Part shown: positions 14,820 to 23,401 of the stretch, piece by piece
Position numbering within the stretch: position 1 is the stretch's first letter
Layout: every line of letters starts with the position of its first letter
DNA from: a virus
IMG/VR virus record: IMGVR_UViG_3300031565_000375
Span: 1-23,780 of that record
Strand: one strand, 5' to 3'
DNA length: 23,780 bases
Translations under genes and position numbers: made by a program
The notes under the pieces: model-generated
Told to the model about the DNA's origin: nothing
What the model saw: the letters and a program-made list of their open reading frames with translations, nothing else
Databases searched by the model: none

Positions 14820-15791
14820 TTGCAACTTAGATTATTATCTTTACTCGAAAAAGTTCTAAACCAACACGGTGATATTTACAAAAATGATGACGTAGCATTT
14901 CATTGTCCTGTATGTAATATTGAGGACCATAAAAAGAAACTCATTATCAACCTCAACGAAAATCATTCAAAATTTGGTTTTTGGAGATGTTGGAACTGTA
15001 AGGACTCCCACGGAATGCACGGAAGAAGTCTCATAAGATTATTCCATAAACTTAAAGCACCTCGTCAAGATACAGCCTCACTTTATACCATATTAGATGT
15101 TGCTGTTCTTCTAAAAAATAATTCTGAAGTTGTTGTTTCAACTTTGCCAAAACAAACAATGTCATTACCATTAGAGTTTATTTCTATTACGAGTGTTCAA
15201 GATACAAAAGATTATCAAAACGCAGTAAAGTTTCTCTTAGACCGAGGTCTTACAAGAAACGATATAATAAAATATAACATTGGTTATTGTGAAAAGGGTA
15301 AGTATGCTCATCGTATTATTATTCCATCATATAATACTCAAGGAGAATTAAATTACTTCGCAGCGAGGACGTATGAAGATAAGATAAGGCCTAAATACCT
15401 CAATCCACCTATAGCAACAAGCGATGATGTAATATTTTTTGATATGCATATAAACTGGAACTTACCGGTTCTCTTATGCGAAGGAGTATTTGATGCAATC
15501 TCAGCAAAGAGAAATGCAATCCCTGTATTAGGTAATTCAATATATGGTGCTCTTTGGAGAAAGATTATTTTTGAAGATGTAAAGGATATTGTTTTAGCAT
15601 TAGATATGGATATGGTAAAGACCTCATTACATTATATTGAAAAGTTTGTCTCAGAAGGAATAAACGTAAAGTTCATTTCTATGGGAAAGAAAGACCCGTC
15701 GGAACTTGGGTTTCAAGAGTTCATAAAGTTATACAACAAATCCAATACATTAGATTTTGGAACAATAGTTCAAATGAAATTAAATTACTAA
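14820..15791 (+). CDS. 61: DNA primase, DnaG-type (T4 gp61-like), zinc finger plus TOPRIM
   Basis: Synthesises RNA primers for lagging-strand replication with the phage helicase. The 323 residues are close to T4 gp61 (342). A four-cysteine zinc site lies near the N terminus (HCPVC, Cys29/Cys32, and CWNC, Cys57/Cys60), as in the zinc-binding domain that reads the priming site. The catalytic core follows: YNIGYCEKGKYAHRIIIPSY (152-171), then the TOPRIM elements LLCEGVFDA with Glu221, LALDMDM with Asp262 and Asp264, and KDPSELG (291-297). These acidic residues bind the metal ions. Translation starts at TTG, backed by a good ribosome-binding site; starting at the first ATG would remove the zinc finger. 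The recombination-nuclease gene follows after 9 nt. The position inside a structural cluster is uncommon. Confidence 0.9.
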   Translation: MQLRLLSLLEKVLNQHGDIYKNDDVAFHCPVCNIEDHKKKLIINLNENHSKFGFWRCWNCKDSHGMHGRSLIRLFHKLKAPRQDTASLYTILDVAVLLKNNSEVVVSTLPKQTMSLPLEFISITSVQDTKDYQNAVKFLLDRGLTRNDIIKYNIGYCEKGKYAHRIIIPSYNTQGELNYFAARTYEDKIRPKYLNPPIATSDDVIFFDMHINWNLPVLLCEGVFDAISAKRNAIPVLGNSIYGALWRKIIFEDVKDIVLALDMDMVKTSLHYIEKFVSEGINVKFISMGKKDPSELGFQEFIKLYNKSNTLDFGTIVQMKLNY

Positions 15792-15800
15792 AAGGAATAT

Positions 15801-18800
15801 ATGGATATAATACAAATACCTACTTCTATTGAAAAAGTTGATAAGATATTTCATATTGCTGATATACATATAAGGCCATATAAAAGACACCACGAATATA
15901 AACAGGTTTTTCAATCATTATACAACTCGATAAAATTACAAGCCACTAAGAACTCAATCATTGCAGTATTAGGAGACATTGTTCACGCAAAAACAGAAAT
16001 GTCACCCGAACTTATAGATACAGTTTCTGATTTTTTTAATAATCTTGCCTCATTGTGTTATACGATTGTTATTCCTGGAAACCACGATGCCAATCTAAAT
16101 AATAAAAATAGAATGGATGCAATATCCCCGATTTTGAGAAATATAAATAATAAAAATCTTATTTATCTAAAGGATAGTGGTGTATATCAGTTTGCAGATT
16201 TGTATTTTGTAAATATGTCTGTATTCAATAATACGAAAAAACTTGATTTGAATGGTATAAAAGAACTAAAACCGAAAATAGCATTATTTCACGGTATTGT
16301 AGATAAAGCAATAAATAAATTCGGGTTTCATTTTAGAAATGAAAAAATAGATAAAGATGTATTTAGTAGTTATGATATCGTTTTATTAGGTGATATTCAT
16401 AAACATCAGTATTTAGCACCAAACATTGCTTATCCTGGTTCCTTGATACAACAAAACCACGGCGAAGATTTAGAACACGGTTATATTTTATGGGATATGA
16501 CTGATTTTTCAAGTGAGTTTATTAAAATACCAAACGACTACGGTTATTATACATTAGAAATTAGAAATGGAATTATTCCCGAGGTGACTGATATTCCAAA
16601 GAAGTGTCGCCTAAGAATACAGGCATATGATATTATAGCCGGTGATTTAACAAACTTGATTTTGGAGATAAAGAAAAAATACAAACCTACTGAAATAACT
16701 ATAAATAGAATTAATAGTATTGGCATATTAGATATTAATGGAGCAAAGTTAGATTTACCAAATATTACTGATGTTGATTATCAAAATAAACTAATAGAAG
16801 ATTTTGTAGTTCAAACATATTCTGTAGATAAAGAAATAGTAGATGCTATAAAACAAATCAACATAGAAACAAACTTAGAAATAGAAATAGAAGATACAGT
16901 AAAAAATGTAAGATGGACTCCAATAAGATTTGAATGGTCAAATATGTTTTCTTATGGTGAAGGAAACTATGTAGAGTTTGCTGATATGAAAGGTGTTATA
17001 GGTTTATTTGGACCAAATAGGGACGGGAAAAGTGCATTTGTAGATTCATTATCATTTTGTTTATTTGATAAAGCCAGCAAAGATTTCAAACCAATTAATA
17101 TTATGAACAATAAGAGTGATGAGTTTATATGTAAGGTTGTATTTGAACTATCAGGCAGACAATACTTTATTGAAAGAAAAGTTTGGAAAAATAAATCAGG
17201 AAACCCAATGTATAAAGTAAACTTTGGATTTTATGATGATAAAGGGGTTGAACAATCATTGAATGGAGAAAATAGATGGGGAACAAACAAAAATATAGAC
17301 TCATATATTGGTTCATTTGAAGACTTTGCTCTAACAACATTTAGTATGCAGGGCAAAAGTGCAAACTTTATTGAGAAAGGACATTCAGACAGAAAAGATT
17401 TAATTATTCAGTTTGTAGGTTTAGGTTTATTTGACCAACTATTTGAAATAGCCGCAGACAAAAATAAGGAAATAAATATTTCTCTAAAGACTTTAGAAAC
17501 AGAAAACTGGGATGATAAACTAATCGCAGTCGAAAATAATTTTACTAAATATGAAACAAAGTTTAATAATAAAGATAGCGAGTCTAAAGTTATTATTGAT
17601 AATATAGTTAATCTTGAAAATGAAATTAAAGATTTGACTTTTCAACTAATAGATATTGATGAGGCTTTATCTATTACAGAACTGAGATTGGACCAACAAA
17701 CTTATAAAAATACAGGTCTTAGACTTGGGTCTTTAGTAAGTAACATTACATCCGTGATACAAGATGAAACAAAACAGTTAGATGAATATAAAGAAAGAAT
17801 AGATATTTTTAATTTACTAAAGGTTGAAGATTTATATAATGAATTAGCATCGCTCGTGTCAGATAAAAAAGATATTGAGTCTGAGATTAATACTTTACAC
17901 GTAAAAATCGATAATGAATTAGATAAAATGAAAAAACTTACTGAGTTAGAATATGACCCAGATTGTAATTATTGTATGAATAATATATTTGTAAAAGATG
18001 CAATTGCTACTAAAAAACTTTTAGATGGACATGAAAAACAGATGGAAGATTTATCAGAGCGTCTATCTCATTTTGAAGAAATAATTAAAACAAAATCAAA
18101 CATAAAAACTGATTATATTGAATATAAAGATATATTAAAAAGTGCAAATGACTTAGAAATAAAATCATATAAGAATGCGGTGTTAAAAACTGAGATTGAA
18201 GATGATATTGAAGAGAATAAAATATTAATAAAAGAAAATGATAATAAGATTAAAAAGTATTATTATTTAGAAAAATCTATAAAATTTAATGAGAATCTTC
18301 AAATTAATATTGATGAAAAACAATTAGAAAATAATAAACTTAAAACACAAAAACTAGATATTGATAAAGAAACATTAGATATTTATGGTAAAATGAAGGT
18401 TGAAGAGTCTAATATTAAAACCTATAAAGATAATATTAAGAGGTTAAATAAACTAAGAGTAAAATCTGAAAGCTATAAGTATTATATTAGTGCTATCAAA
18501 AGAGATGGTATTCCCTATGACTTGATTACAAAAATAGTTCCAGCAATAGAGGCAGAAATAAATAATATTCTAAATCAAATCGTTGATTTTTCTATTGTTA
18601 TAGATTTAGATGAGTCAAAAAACATAAATATGTATATTGTTTATGATGAAGAAAACTTCTGGACATTGGAGTTAGCAAGCGGTATGGAACAATTTATTGC
18701 TTCTATTGCTATCAGAGTTGCTCTAACAAATATTTCACACTTACCAAGACCGAACTTTTTAATAATCGATGAAGGATGGGGAACCTTAGATGCAGATAAC

Positions 18801-18953
18801 TTAAACTCTGTATCTATGTTATTAGATTATTTGAAAACACAGTTCGAGTTTGTATTAATAATATCTCACGTCGGCCAAATAAAAGAAGTTGCAGATATTA
18901 TCATAGAACTCAAAAAAGAGGATAATTTTAGTTCTATAAAACACCCTTTCTAA
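15801..18953 (+). CDS. Fused Mre11-Rad50-type recombination nuclease (gp47-gp46/SbcD-SbcC in one chain)
   Basis: In T4, gp47 (339 residues) and gp46 (560) are separate proteins that resect DNA ends for recombination-dependent replication. Here both are in one 1050-residue chain. The N-terminal part (about 1-370) has all phosphoesterase motifs: ADIHIR (Asp21, His23), LGDIVHA (Asp59), GNHDA (93-97), LFHG (His164) and GDIHKH (197-202). The C-terminal part (about 371-1050) has Walker A GPNRDGKS (404-411), a Q-loop FSMQG (Gln517), long coiled coils, a zinc hook CNYC (722-725), an altered ABC signature LASGMEQ (958-964), Walker B FLIIDEGWGTLD (986-997) and the switch His1023. No stop, frameshift or start signal separates the halves. 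The start has AAAGGA upstream. The product should cut and resect DNA ends with ATP-driven gating. Confidence 0.92.
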   Translation: MDIIQIPTSIEKVDKIFHIADIHIRPYKRHHEYKQVFQSLYNSIKLQATKNSIIAVLGDIVHAKTEMSPELIDTVSDFFNNLASLCYTIVIPGNHDANLNNKNRMDAISPILRNINNKNLIYLKDSGVYQFADLYFVNMSVFNNTKKLDLNGIKELKPKIALFHGIVDKAINKFGFHFRNEKIDKDVFSSYDIVLLGDIHKHQYLAPNIAYPGSLIQQNHGEDLEHGYILWDMTDFSSEFIKIPNDYGYYTLEIRNGIIPEVTDIPKKCRLRIQAYDIIAGDLTNLILEIKKKYKPTEITINRINSIGILDINGAKLDLPNITDVDYQNKLIEDFVVQTYSVDKEIVDAIKQINIETNLEIEIEDTVKNVRWTPIRFEWSNMFSYGEGNYVEFADMKGVIGLFGPNRDGKSAFVDSLSFCLFDKASKDFKPINIMNNKSDEFICKVVFELSGRQYFIERKVWKNKSGNPMYKVNFGFYDDKGVEQSLNGENRWGTNKNIDSYIGSFEDFALTTFSMQGKSANFIEKGHSDRKDLIIQFVGLGLFDQLFEIAADKNKEINISLKTLETENWDDKLIAVENNFTKYETKFNNKDSESKVIIDNIVNLENEIKDLTFQLIDIDEALSITELRLDQQTYKNTGLRLGSLVSNITSVIQDETKQLDEYKERIDIFNLLKVEDLYNELASLVSDKKDIESEINTLHVKIDNELDKMKKLTELEYDPDCNYCMNNIFVKDAIATKKLLDGHEKQMEDLSERLSHFEEIIKTKSNIKTDYIEYKDILKSANDLEIKSYKNAVLKTEIEDDIEENKILIKENDNKIKKYYYLEKSIKFNENLQINIDEKQLENNKLKTQKLDIDKETLDIYGKMKVEESNIKTYKDNIKRLNKLRVKSESYKYYISAIKRDGIPYDLITKIVPAIEAEINNILNQIVDFSIVIDLDESKNINMYIVYDEENFWTLELASGMEQFIASIAIRVALTNISHLPRPNFLIIDEGWGTLDADNLNSVSMLLDYLKTQFEFVLIISHVGQIKEVADIIIELKKEDNFSSIKHPF

Positions 18954-18971
18954 AGTTATTTTATCTTTTTC

Positions 18972-18990
18972 TATATTTATATTTATATTA
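18972..18990 (+). promoter_or_regulatory. Candidate phage promoter (ATATTTAT motif)
   Basis: In the 60-nt gap before the fibre gene, ATATTTAT (18973-18980) followed by ATTTATATTA starts 41 nt before the GTG start at 19014. It would restart transcription of the tail genes after the DNA-metabolism island. Confidence 0.35.
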
Positions 18991-18995
18991 AACTG

Positions 18996-19002
18996 AAAAG
19001 GA
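18996..19002 (+). promoter_or_regulatory. Ribosome-binding site deciding the GTG start of the fibre gene
   Basis: AAAAGGA lies 11 nt before GTG at 19014. An in-frame TAA stands directly before that GTG, so the gene cannot start earlier; the next in-frame ATG would remove 45 residues. Confidence 0.6.
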
Positions 19003-19013
19003 TATACATATAA

Positions 19014-22000
19014 GTGGCCAGATTAGATAAAAAGCTTACATACCAAGGTCTTAAAGATTATCCCGTATATAAAGAAGATACCGATAATACGATATTCAAT
19101 GTCGTAAATGTTCCTGATATTTTCCCTCAAGGAAAGAGTTATTTTCTTATGCTTGGGTCCAAGTTATTGAGACAAGGTTCAGCAGTATTAATTGAAATAT
19201 TGGACTCTCGTGGCCAAGTAATTTATTACGAAGTACCTTCATATTTAGAAAATGCAGGTAGAGCTATTTCTGTTTGGATATATGACCACATAGTTCCAGG
19301 AGAAGCATTTATCACTATAGTTGGTGAGCTAACAAATGTACCTCAGGTATGGAAAAATAAACCTAATCTAAAAAGAACTTTTAGAATATTTGTAAATCCT
19401 CAACTAAATAATAAGCAACCTATAAAATTTAATACTTTACCCGTCGTCACAGCATCATATGTTGATAGAAGTTATTTGGTATGGGCAGAAGATCAAACTG
19501 CAGAAGTGCCATATAATTTGACTTCCCAATCAGATGGATTCGTGGGAACATATGATCGAGCTTATAGTCGTAACAATCTTGACGCACCATATTATATACG
19601 AATAACAGGTACTACTGTTTCTGATCCTCCAAATGTTCCTATTAGAGCAGAATGGTCTGGGGCCAGATTTGAAGCAGCTTCAATCGTACTTTCGGACCCC
19701 GGCAATAGTGTTGTATCATATAAAGGTACAATTACTAAATTACTTTCAACTTCAAGTTTTGAAGTATATCCTCCTATAACTGGTACTGCTGAGGATCCAC
19801 CAATATGGGATACAACAGGAAGCAAGCAAGTAAATGGTACAATAATATATTATAGTGCAGCAACAGGTTCAGCATCTGAACTAACAGCATCATTTGTACA
19901 ATTGAAAATTAAAGACTTATTTACATTTTCTGGTGATGTTGATACTATAAAAGTATATAAGAAAAATAGATCTGCAGATACAGCATATTATTTATTAGGT
20001 CAATACGCTGCATCACCTACAGAATTATTTTTAGAGTCTGGTTCAATAAATCAAACGCTTGGCACATTCAGTAGTAATGCATTCATTACAGCAAACTGGA
20101 CATCTTCAAAAATAGATGGAACTGCTATAGATAGTACTCAGCTTCCAGATATATACTATTCATTGGGTACATTTCAAGGCGGAGTAGTATTACAACAGTG
20201 GAGTGGTCCCATCGGTGCCACACAGGCAGTTAGAAGATTTAAATTTTATCCAATAAACGGTGCAATACAAACACCTAACTTTCATGAATATACTATTAAA
20301 GCAACATATAACGGAACGCCAGACAATTATCTAGGTGCCACTGGTTATATTACAACTGCATCATTGGGTATTTATATTTCTGGTAGTGCTGTCAATCACG
20401 ATGTTCCTAGTGATCAATTGGGTAAGCAAATTGGATTTTTAACAACTAATGCAAATAGAAATTACGGTGAATTAGAGTTCAACGTCATCACAGATCACAA
20501 TGGTGTTATGAATTTAAACTTTGTTGTATTTGAAGGAATTTGGACAATAGCAGACATTTCAATAATGGCAGCAACAGATCCCGGTTTCAATCCTGATGAA
20601 CTTACAATTTATGCTCCATTAGGTAATACAAAAAGAAATGAATTAGCAACATTTAGATTAGAGTTTATTAATTCAATAGGTGATCCCTGTGTAGAGACAG
20701 TGACAACTATTCGTACAATAAAACTTATAAATCAAGCTGTATATATGGAAGAGTCTGATAACTTGGTTATTGGTAAATTAAGTTTAGCTTCATCTATGGA
20801 ACGAGGTATTATATTAGTAGGAGATACAGGTTCAGCTATTAAATCATATGCATATGAAGGTATGGCATTAGCAGATGCTTCTGGTTCCGGTGGATTTATG
20901 CAATATTCTGGTTCAGCATTGCCCGGATATGAAGGTGTTGGTTTTGAACTAAATGCGGGTCTCGGAACAGGTTCATTAGATTTTAGATACAGCCCACCAG
21001 CAAATTCTTATTTATATATAAGTGCAAGTATTTTTGCTCTTCCTGGTTCTAATGTTGGTGAAGCAATCGGTGGTGGTTTCTGGACAGAAAGTGCAGATGG
21101 TACTATTACAAGAGAAAGTGATGTTCAAATAACCGGTTCATTATATATAACTGGTGATTTTATTTATGTTTCTTCATCTATAATATATGCAAGTGGTTCA
21201 ACGAAGTTTGGTGATAGTTTAGATGACACACATCAATTTACCGGAAGTGTAAGTATTACGGGTGCATTGAATATAGATGGACCAATAACATCAACCGAGT
21301 ATTTCCCTACAGCAAGTTGGGCTTGGAATGTTGTCAGTGGTAGCGGATATTCAGTTCAAGCATTTGGCTCTTCATATACATGGTCATTTGCTCATAACTT
21401 AGCGCATCAATATGTCAATATTGAAATATATAATTCATACGATGAAATAGTAATTCCACAAAAAATAATTGCAGTTGATAGTGAAAATGCAGATATTTAT
21501 TTTAATATTTTAGCTGAAGGTACAGCAGTTGCAACATTCGGTGGTCACAATTGGCCTCCAAGTGAGCGTATGATTTCTATTGGTGGAATAGCAACTCAAA
21601 GTTTTAGTTCTGCTGTGACGTGGTCATTTGATCATAACTTAGCATATAAACACGTATTGGTACAAACATATGATACAAATAGTTATCAAATGATGCCAAG
21701 TAATGTATTATTAATAGATCAAAATAATTTAGAAATATATTTTACACCCGGAGCATCTGGAATTGCAGTTGCATCGATAGGTGGTAGTAGTATTGTTAAA
21801 CAAGCTACCATTGCATTAGCTTGCTCAGACGAAATAAATCCATTAACCTCGTCAGCAACTGTCACTACATTTTATATGCCATATGAAATGAATTTGAATA
21901 ATGTTAAAGTTTCTCTTAATATATCAAGTAGTCAAAGTTGTTCTATTGATATTAAAAGAAATGGTTCAACAATATTTGATTATCCATTAATAATAAGTGC

Positions 22001-22127
22001 ATCTTCATATACAAGTAGTTTAATCCCTTCATCCTCATATCTTGCAGAAGATGACAGAATTGCAGTCGATATACTTCAAGTAAGTAATGATAGTGCTGGA
22101 TTAAAAGTTTATTTAGTAGGATATTAA
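19014..22127 (+). CDS. Large tail fibre or tail-surface protein with C-terminal tandem repeat
   Basis: A 1037-residue beta-rich, Ser/Thr/Gly-rich protein. The N-terminal region (1-150) is a virion-attachment type module (GLKDYPVYKEDTDNTIFNVV, then SAVLIEILDSRGQVIYYEV). A long run of sandwich-like domains follows. Near residues 725-750 a short repeat-like stretch (ASGSTKFGDSLDDTHQFTGS) resembles segments I know from marine phage fibres. Residues 786-925 hold two copies, 80 residues apart, of a domain with the motif TWSFxHNLA. The last 100 residues form a further small beta domain ending VYLVGY. It starts at GTG, directly preceded by an in-frame stop. The adhesin-like gene at 22129 follows after one base. 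I infer a tail fibre or a baseplate-anchored surface protein in host recognition. Confidence 0.75.
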   Translation: MARLDKKLTYQGLKDYPVYKEDTDNTIFNVVNVPDIFPQGKSYFLMLGSKLLRQGSAVLIEILDSRGQVIYYEVPSYLENAGRAISVWIYDHIVPGEAFITIVGELTNVPQVWKNKPNLKRTFRIFVNPQLNNKQPIKFNTLPVVTASYVDRSYLVWAEDQTAEVPYNLTSQSDGFVGTYDRAYSRNNLDAPYYIRITGTTVSDPPNVPIRAEWSGARFEAASIVLSDPGNSVVSYKGTITKLLSTSSFEVYPPITGTAEDPPIWDTTGSKQVNGTIIYYSAATGSASELTASFVQLKIKDLFTFSGDVDTIKVYKKNRSADTAYYLLGQYAASPTELFLESGSINQTLGTFSSNAFITANWTSSKIDGTAIDSTQLPDIYYSLGTFQGGVVLQQWSGPIGATQAVRRFKFYPINGAIQTPNFHEYTIKATYNGTPDNYLGATGYITTASLGIYISGSAVNHDVPSDQLGKQIGFLTTNANRNYGELEFNVITDHNGVMNLNFVVFEGIWTIADISIMAATDPGFNPDELTIYAPLGNTKRNELATFRLEFINSIGDPCVETVTTIRTIKLINQAVYMEESDNLVIGKLSLASSMERGIILVGDTGSAIKSYAYEGMALADASGSGGFMQYSGSALPGYEGVGFELNAGLGTGSLDFRYSPPANSYLYISASIFALPGSNVGEAIGGGFWTESADGTITRESDVQITGSLYITGDFIYVSSSIIYASGSTKFGDSLDDTHQFTGSVSITGALNIDGPITSTEYFPTASWAWNVVSGSGYSVQAFGSSYTWSFAHNLAHQYVNIEIYNSYDEIVIPQKIIAVDSENADIYFNILAEGTAVATFGGHNWPPSERMISIGGIATQSFSSAVTWSFDHNLAYKHVLVQTYDTNSYQMMPSNVLLIDQNNLEIYFTPGASGIAVASIGGSSIVKQATIALACSDEINPLTSSATVTTFYMPYEMNLNNVKVSLNISSSQSCSIDIKRNGSTIFDYPLIISASSYTSSLIPSSSYLAEDDRIAVDILQVSNDSAGLKVYLVGY
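21369..21545 (+). repeat. Fibre domain tandem repeat, unit 1
   Basis: Encodes residues from SYTWSFAHNLA to VATFGG. The motif TGGTCATTTG-CTCATAACTT recurs exactly 240 bp downstream with one mismatch. The domain pattern (Trp-Ser-Phe-x-His-Asn-Leu, a Val/Ile-rich strand, a closing Gly-Gly) is frequent in phage fibre proteins. Confidence 0.75.
21609..21785 (+). repeat. Fibre domain tandem repeat, unit 2
   Basis: Second unit, offset 240 bp from unit 1; it encodes VTWSFDHNLAYKHVLVQTYD and continues to VASIGG. Confidence 0.75.
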
Positions 22128-22128
22128 T

Positions 22129-23385
22129 ATGTTTATTATTAATTCATTTTGGTATAAATACATATTTGAACCAACGTTATCATTGTCAAGTGATATAAAC
22201 TTTTTTGAGAATGTTAATTATTCATCTGAGTTTGGCTCTTTGATAGCAGCAAATATAAATTTTTATGAGAATATTACTGAGACATCTGTTTCTAGTTTTC
22301 CAGATTTTTTGGGTATAGGAACATATCAAGATCCATACTTAATATATTCAGCATCTCAATTTATTGCAATACCAAACAAAACAACATATTATTATAGAAT
22401 AATGGAAGATTTAGATTTTACAGGTTTATATCATGCTCCAAAAGAATTTTATGGATATATAGATGGTCAAAATCATGTTTTATCTAATCTAAACATAAGT
22501 AGTTGGCACTATAGTACTGGTGCAACTACAGGATATGTTGGTTTATTTGGTTATGTCCAAGGAACTGGTAATGGAGGAATAATTAGAAATATTATTTTAG
22601 ATAATGCAATGTATAATGTTAGTGGTTCATTTGGTTATTTTTCATATTTTGGTGGTATAGTCGGAAGAGCATCAACTGGTACAAGAATATATAATTGTCA
22701 TATACGAAGTTCATCATTATTTTCAACAGGTAATTCATATTCAGAACAATTTGGTGGTATCGTAGGTTATATTGAATCTAGCAACCATGCATTAGATTCT
22801 TGTTCAGTTGTCAATACAGTATTATCTTGTTCTAAAGTTTCAGGAACCAATATTAATTCGGCTGGAATAATTGTTGGTCAAATAAATGCAACAATGACTA
22901 TTAATAAAACATTTGTCCAGAGTTGTAGTATAGATCACAGGCGAGTTAATTATGCAGAAATTAAAGGAGCAGGTTTCAAAGGTGGTAATACAAATCAATA
23001 CATATATGATTGTTATATGAAAGATGTTTTAATAACTGGTAATGCAACTGCATCTTGGGGTGTAACTGCAGATGGTATGCATGCAAATGGAAATTATGCT
23101 ATACGTTCCTATGCAGTTGTCACGGCGTCTATAGTTGGTGACCCCGGTAAAACAATAGTACAGGGTTTTTGCCCAATATCCTCAGTAGGAACTTCAACTT
23201 CAAGTTTCTATAATGTAGATGTAATGGGTTATGTTTCTGGTTCTGGCGGTCCAAAGACAACAGCCGAAATGTTAAATCAAGATACTTATATCTTTTCATC
23301 AAGTTGGGACTTTGATAATATTTGGATGACAGGTTCTTTAAATGGTGGTTATCCATATCTAAGAGATAATCCACCGCCATATTAA
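22129..23385 (+). CDS. GLUG-repeat beta-helix protein, probable receptor-binding fibre or adhesin
   Basis: A 418-residue protein with a short duplicated N-terminal motif (INFFENVNYSS near 23 and INFYENITETS near 43), perhaps a virion anchor. After a DPYLIYSASQF entry segment (68-78) come four GLUG-type units: GYVGLFGYVQG (135-145), FGGIVGRAS (174), FGGIVGYIES (208) and SAGIIVGQIN (244), separated by I-x-N-x/C-rich rungs (IRNIILDNA, IYNCHIRSS). This is the layout of right-handed parallel beta-helix adhesins. The C terminus, TTAEMLNQDTY then SSWDFDNIWMTGS and GGYPYLRDN, is the usual closing of GLUG proteins in bacteria. There is no signal peptide, which fits a virion protein. Directly behind a fibre gene, it is best read as a receptor-binding part. 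An AGGA site lies inside the end of the previous gene. Confidence 0.8.
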   Translation: MFIINSFWYKYIFEPTLSLSSDINFFENVNYSSEFGSLIAANINFYENITETSVSSFPDFLGIGTYQDPYLIYSASQFIAIPNKTTYYYRIMEDLDFTGLYHAPKEFYGYIDGQNHVLSNLNISSWHYSTGATTGYVGLFGYVQGTGNGGIIRNIILDNAMYNVSGSFGYFSYFGGIVGRASTGTRIYNCHIRSSSLFSTGNSYSEQFGGIVGYIESSNHALDSCSVVNTVLSCSKVSGTNINSAGIIVGQINATMTINKTFVQSCSIDHRRVNYAEIKGAGFKGGNTNQYIYDCYMKDVLITGNATASWGVTADGMHANGNYAIRSYAVVTASIVGDPGKTIVQGFCPISSVGTSTSSFYNVDVMGYVSGSGGPKTTAEMLNQDTYIFSSSWDFDNIWMTGSLNGGYPYLRDNPPPY

Positions 23386-23401
23386 AATAAAGGAAATTTA
23401 A

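Noticed and set aside
22153-22160. T4 late-promoter octamer TATAAATA on the + strand
   Set aside because: It lies 24 nt inside the GLUG gene and just encodes Trp-Tyr-Lys-Tyr codons; no gene start follows nearby.
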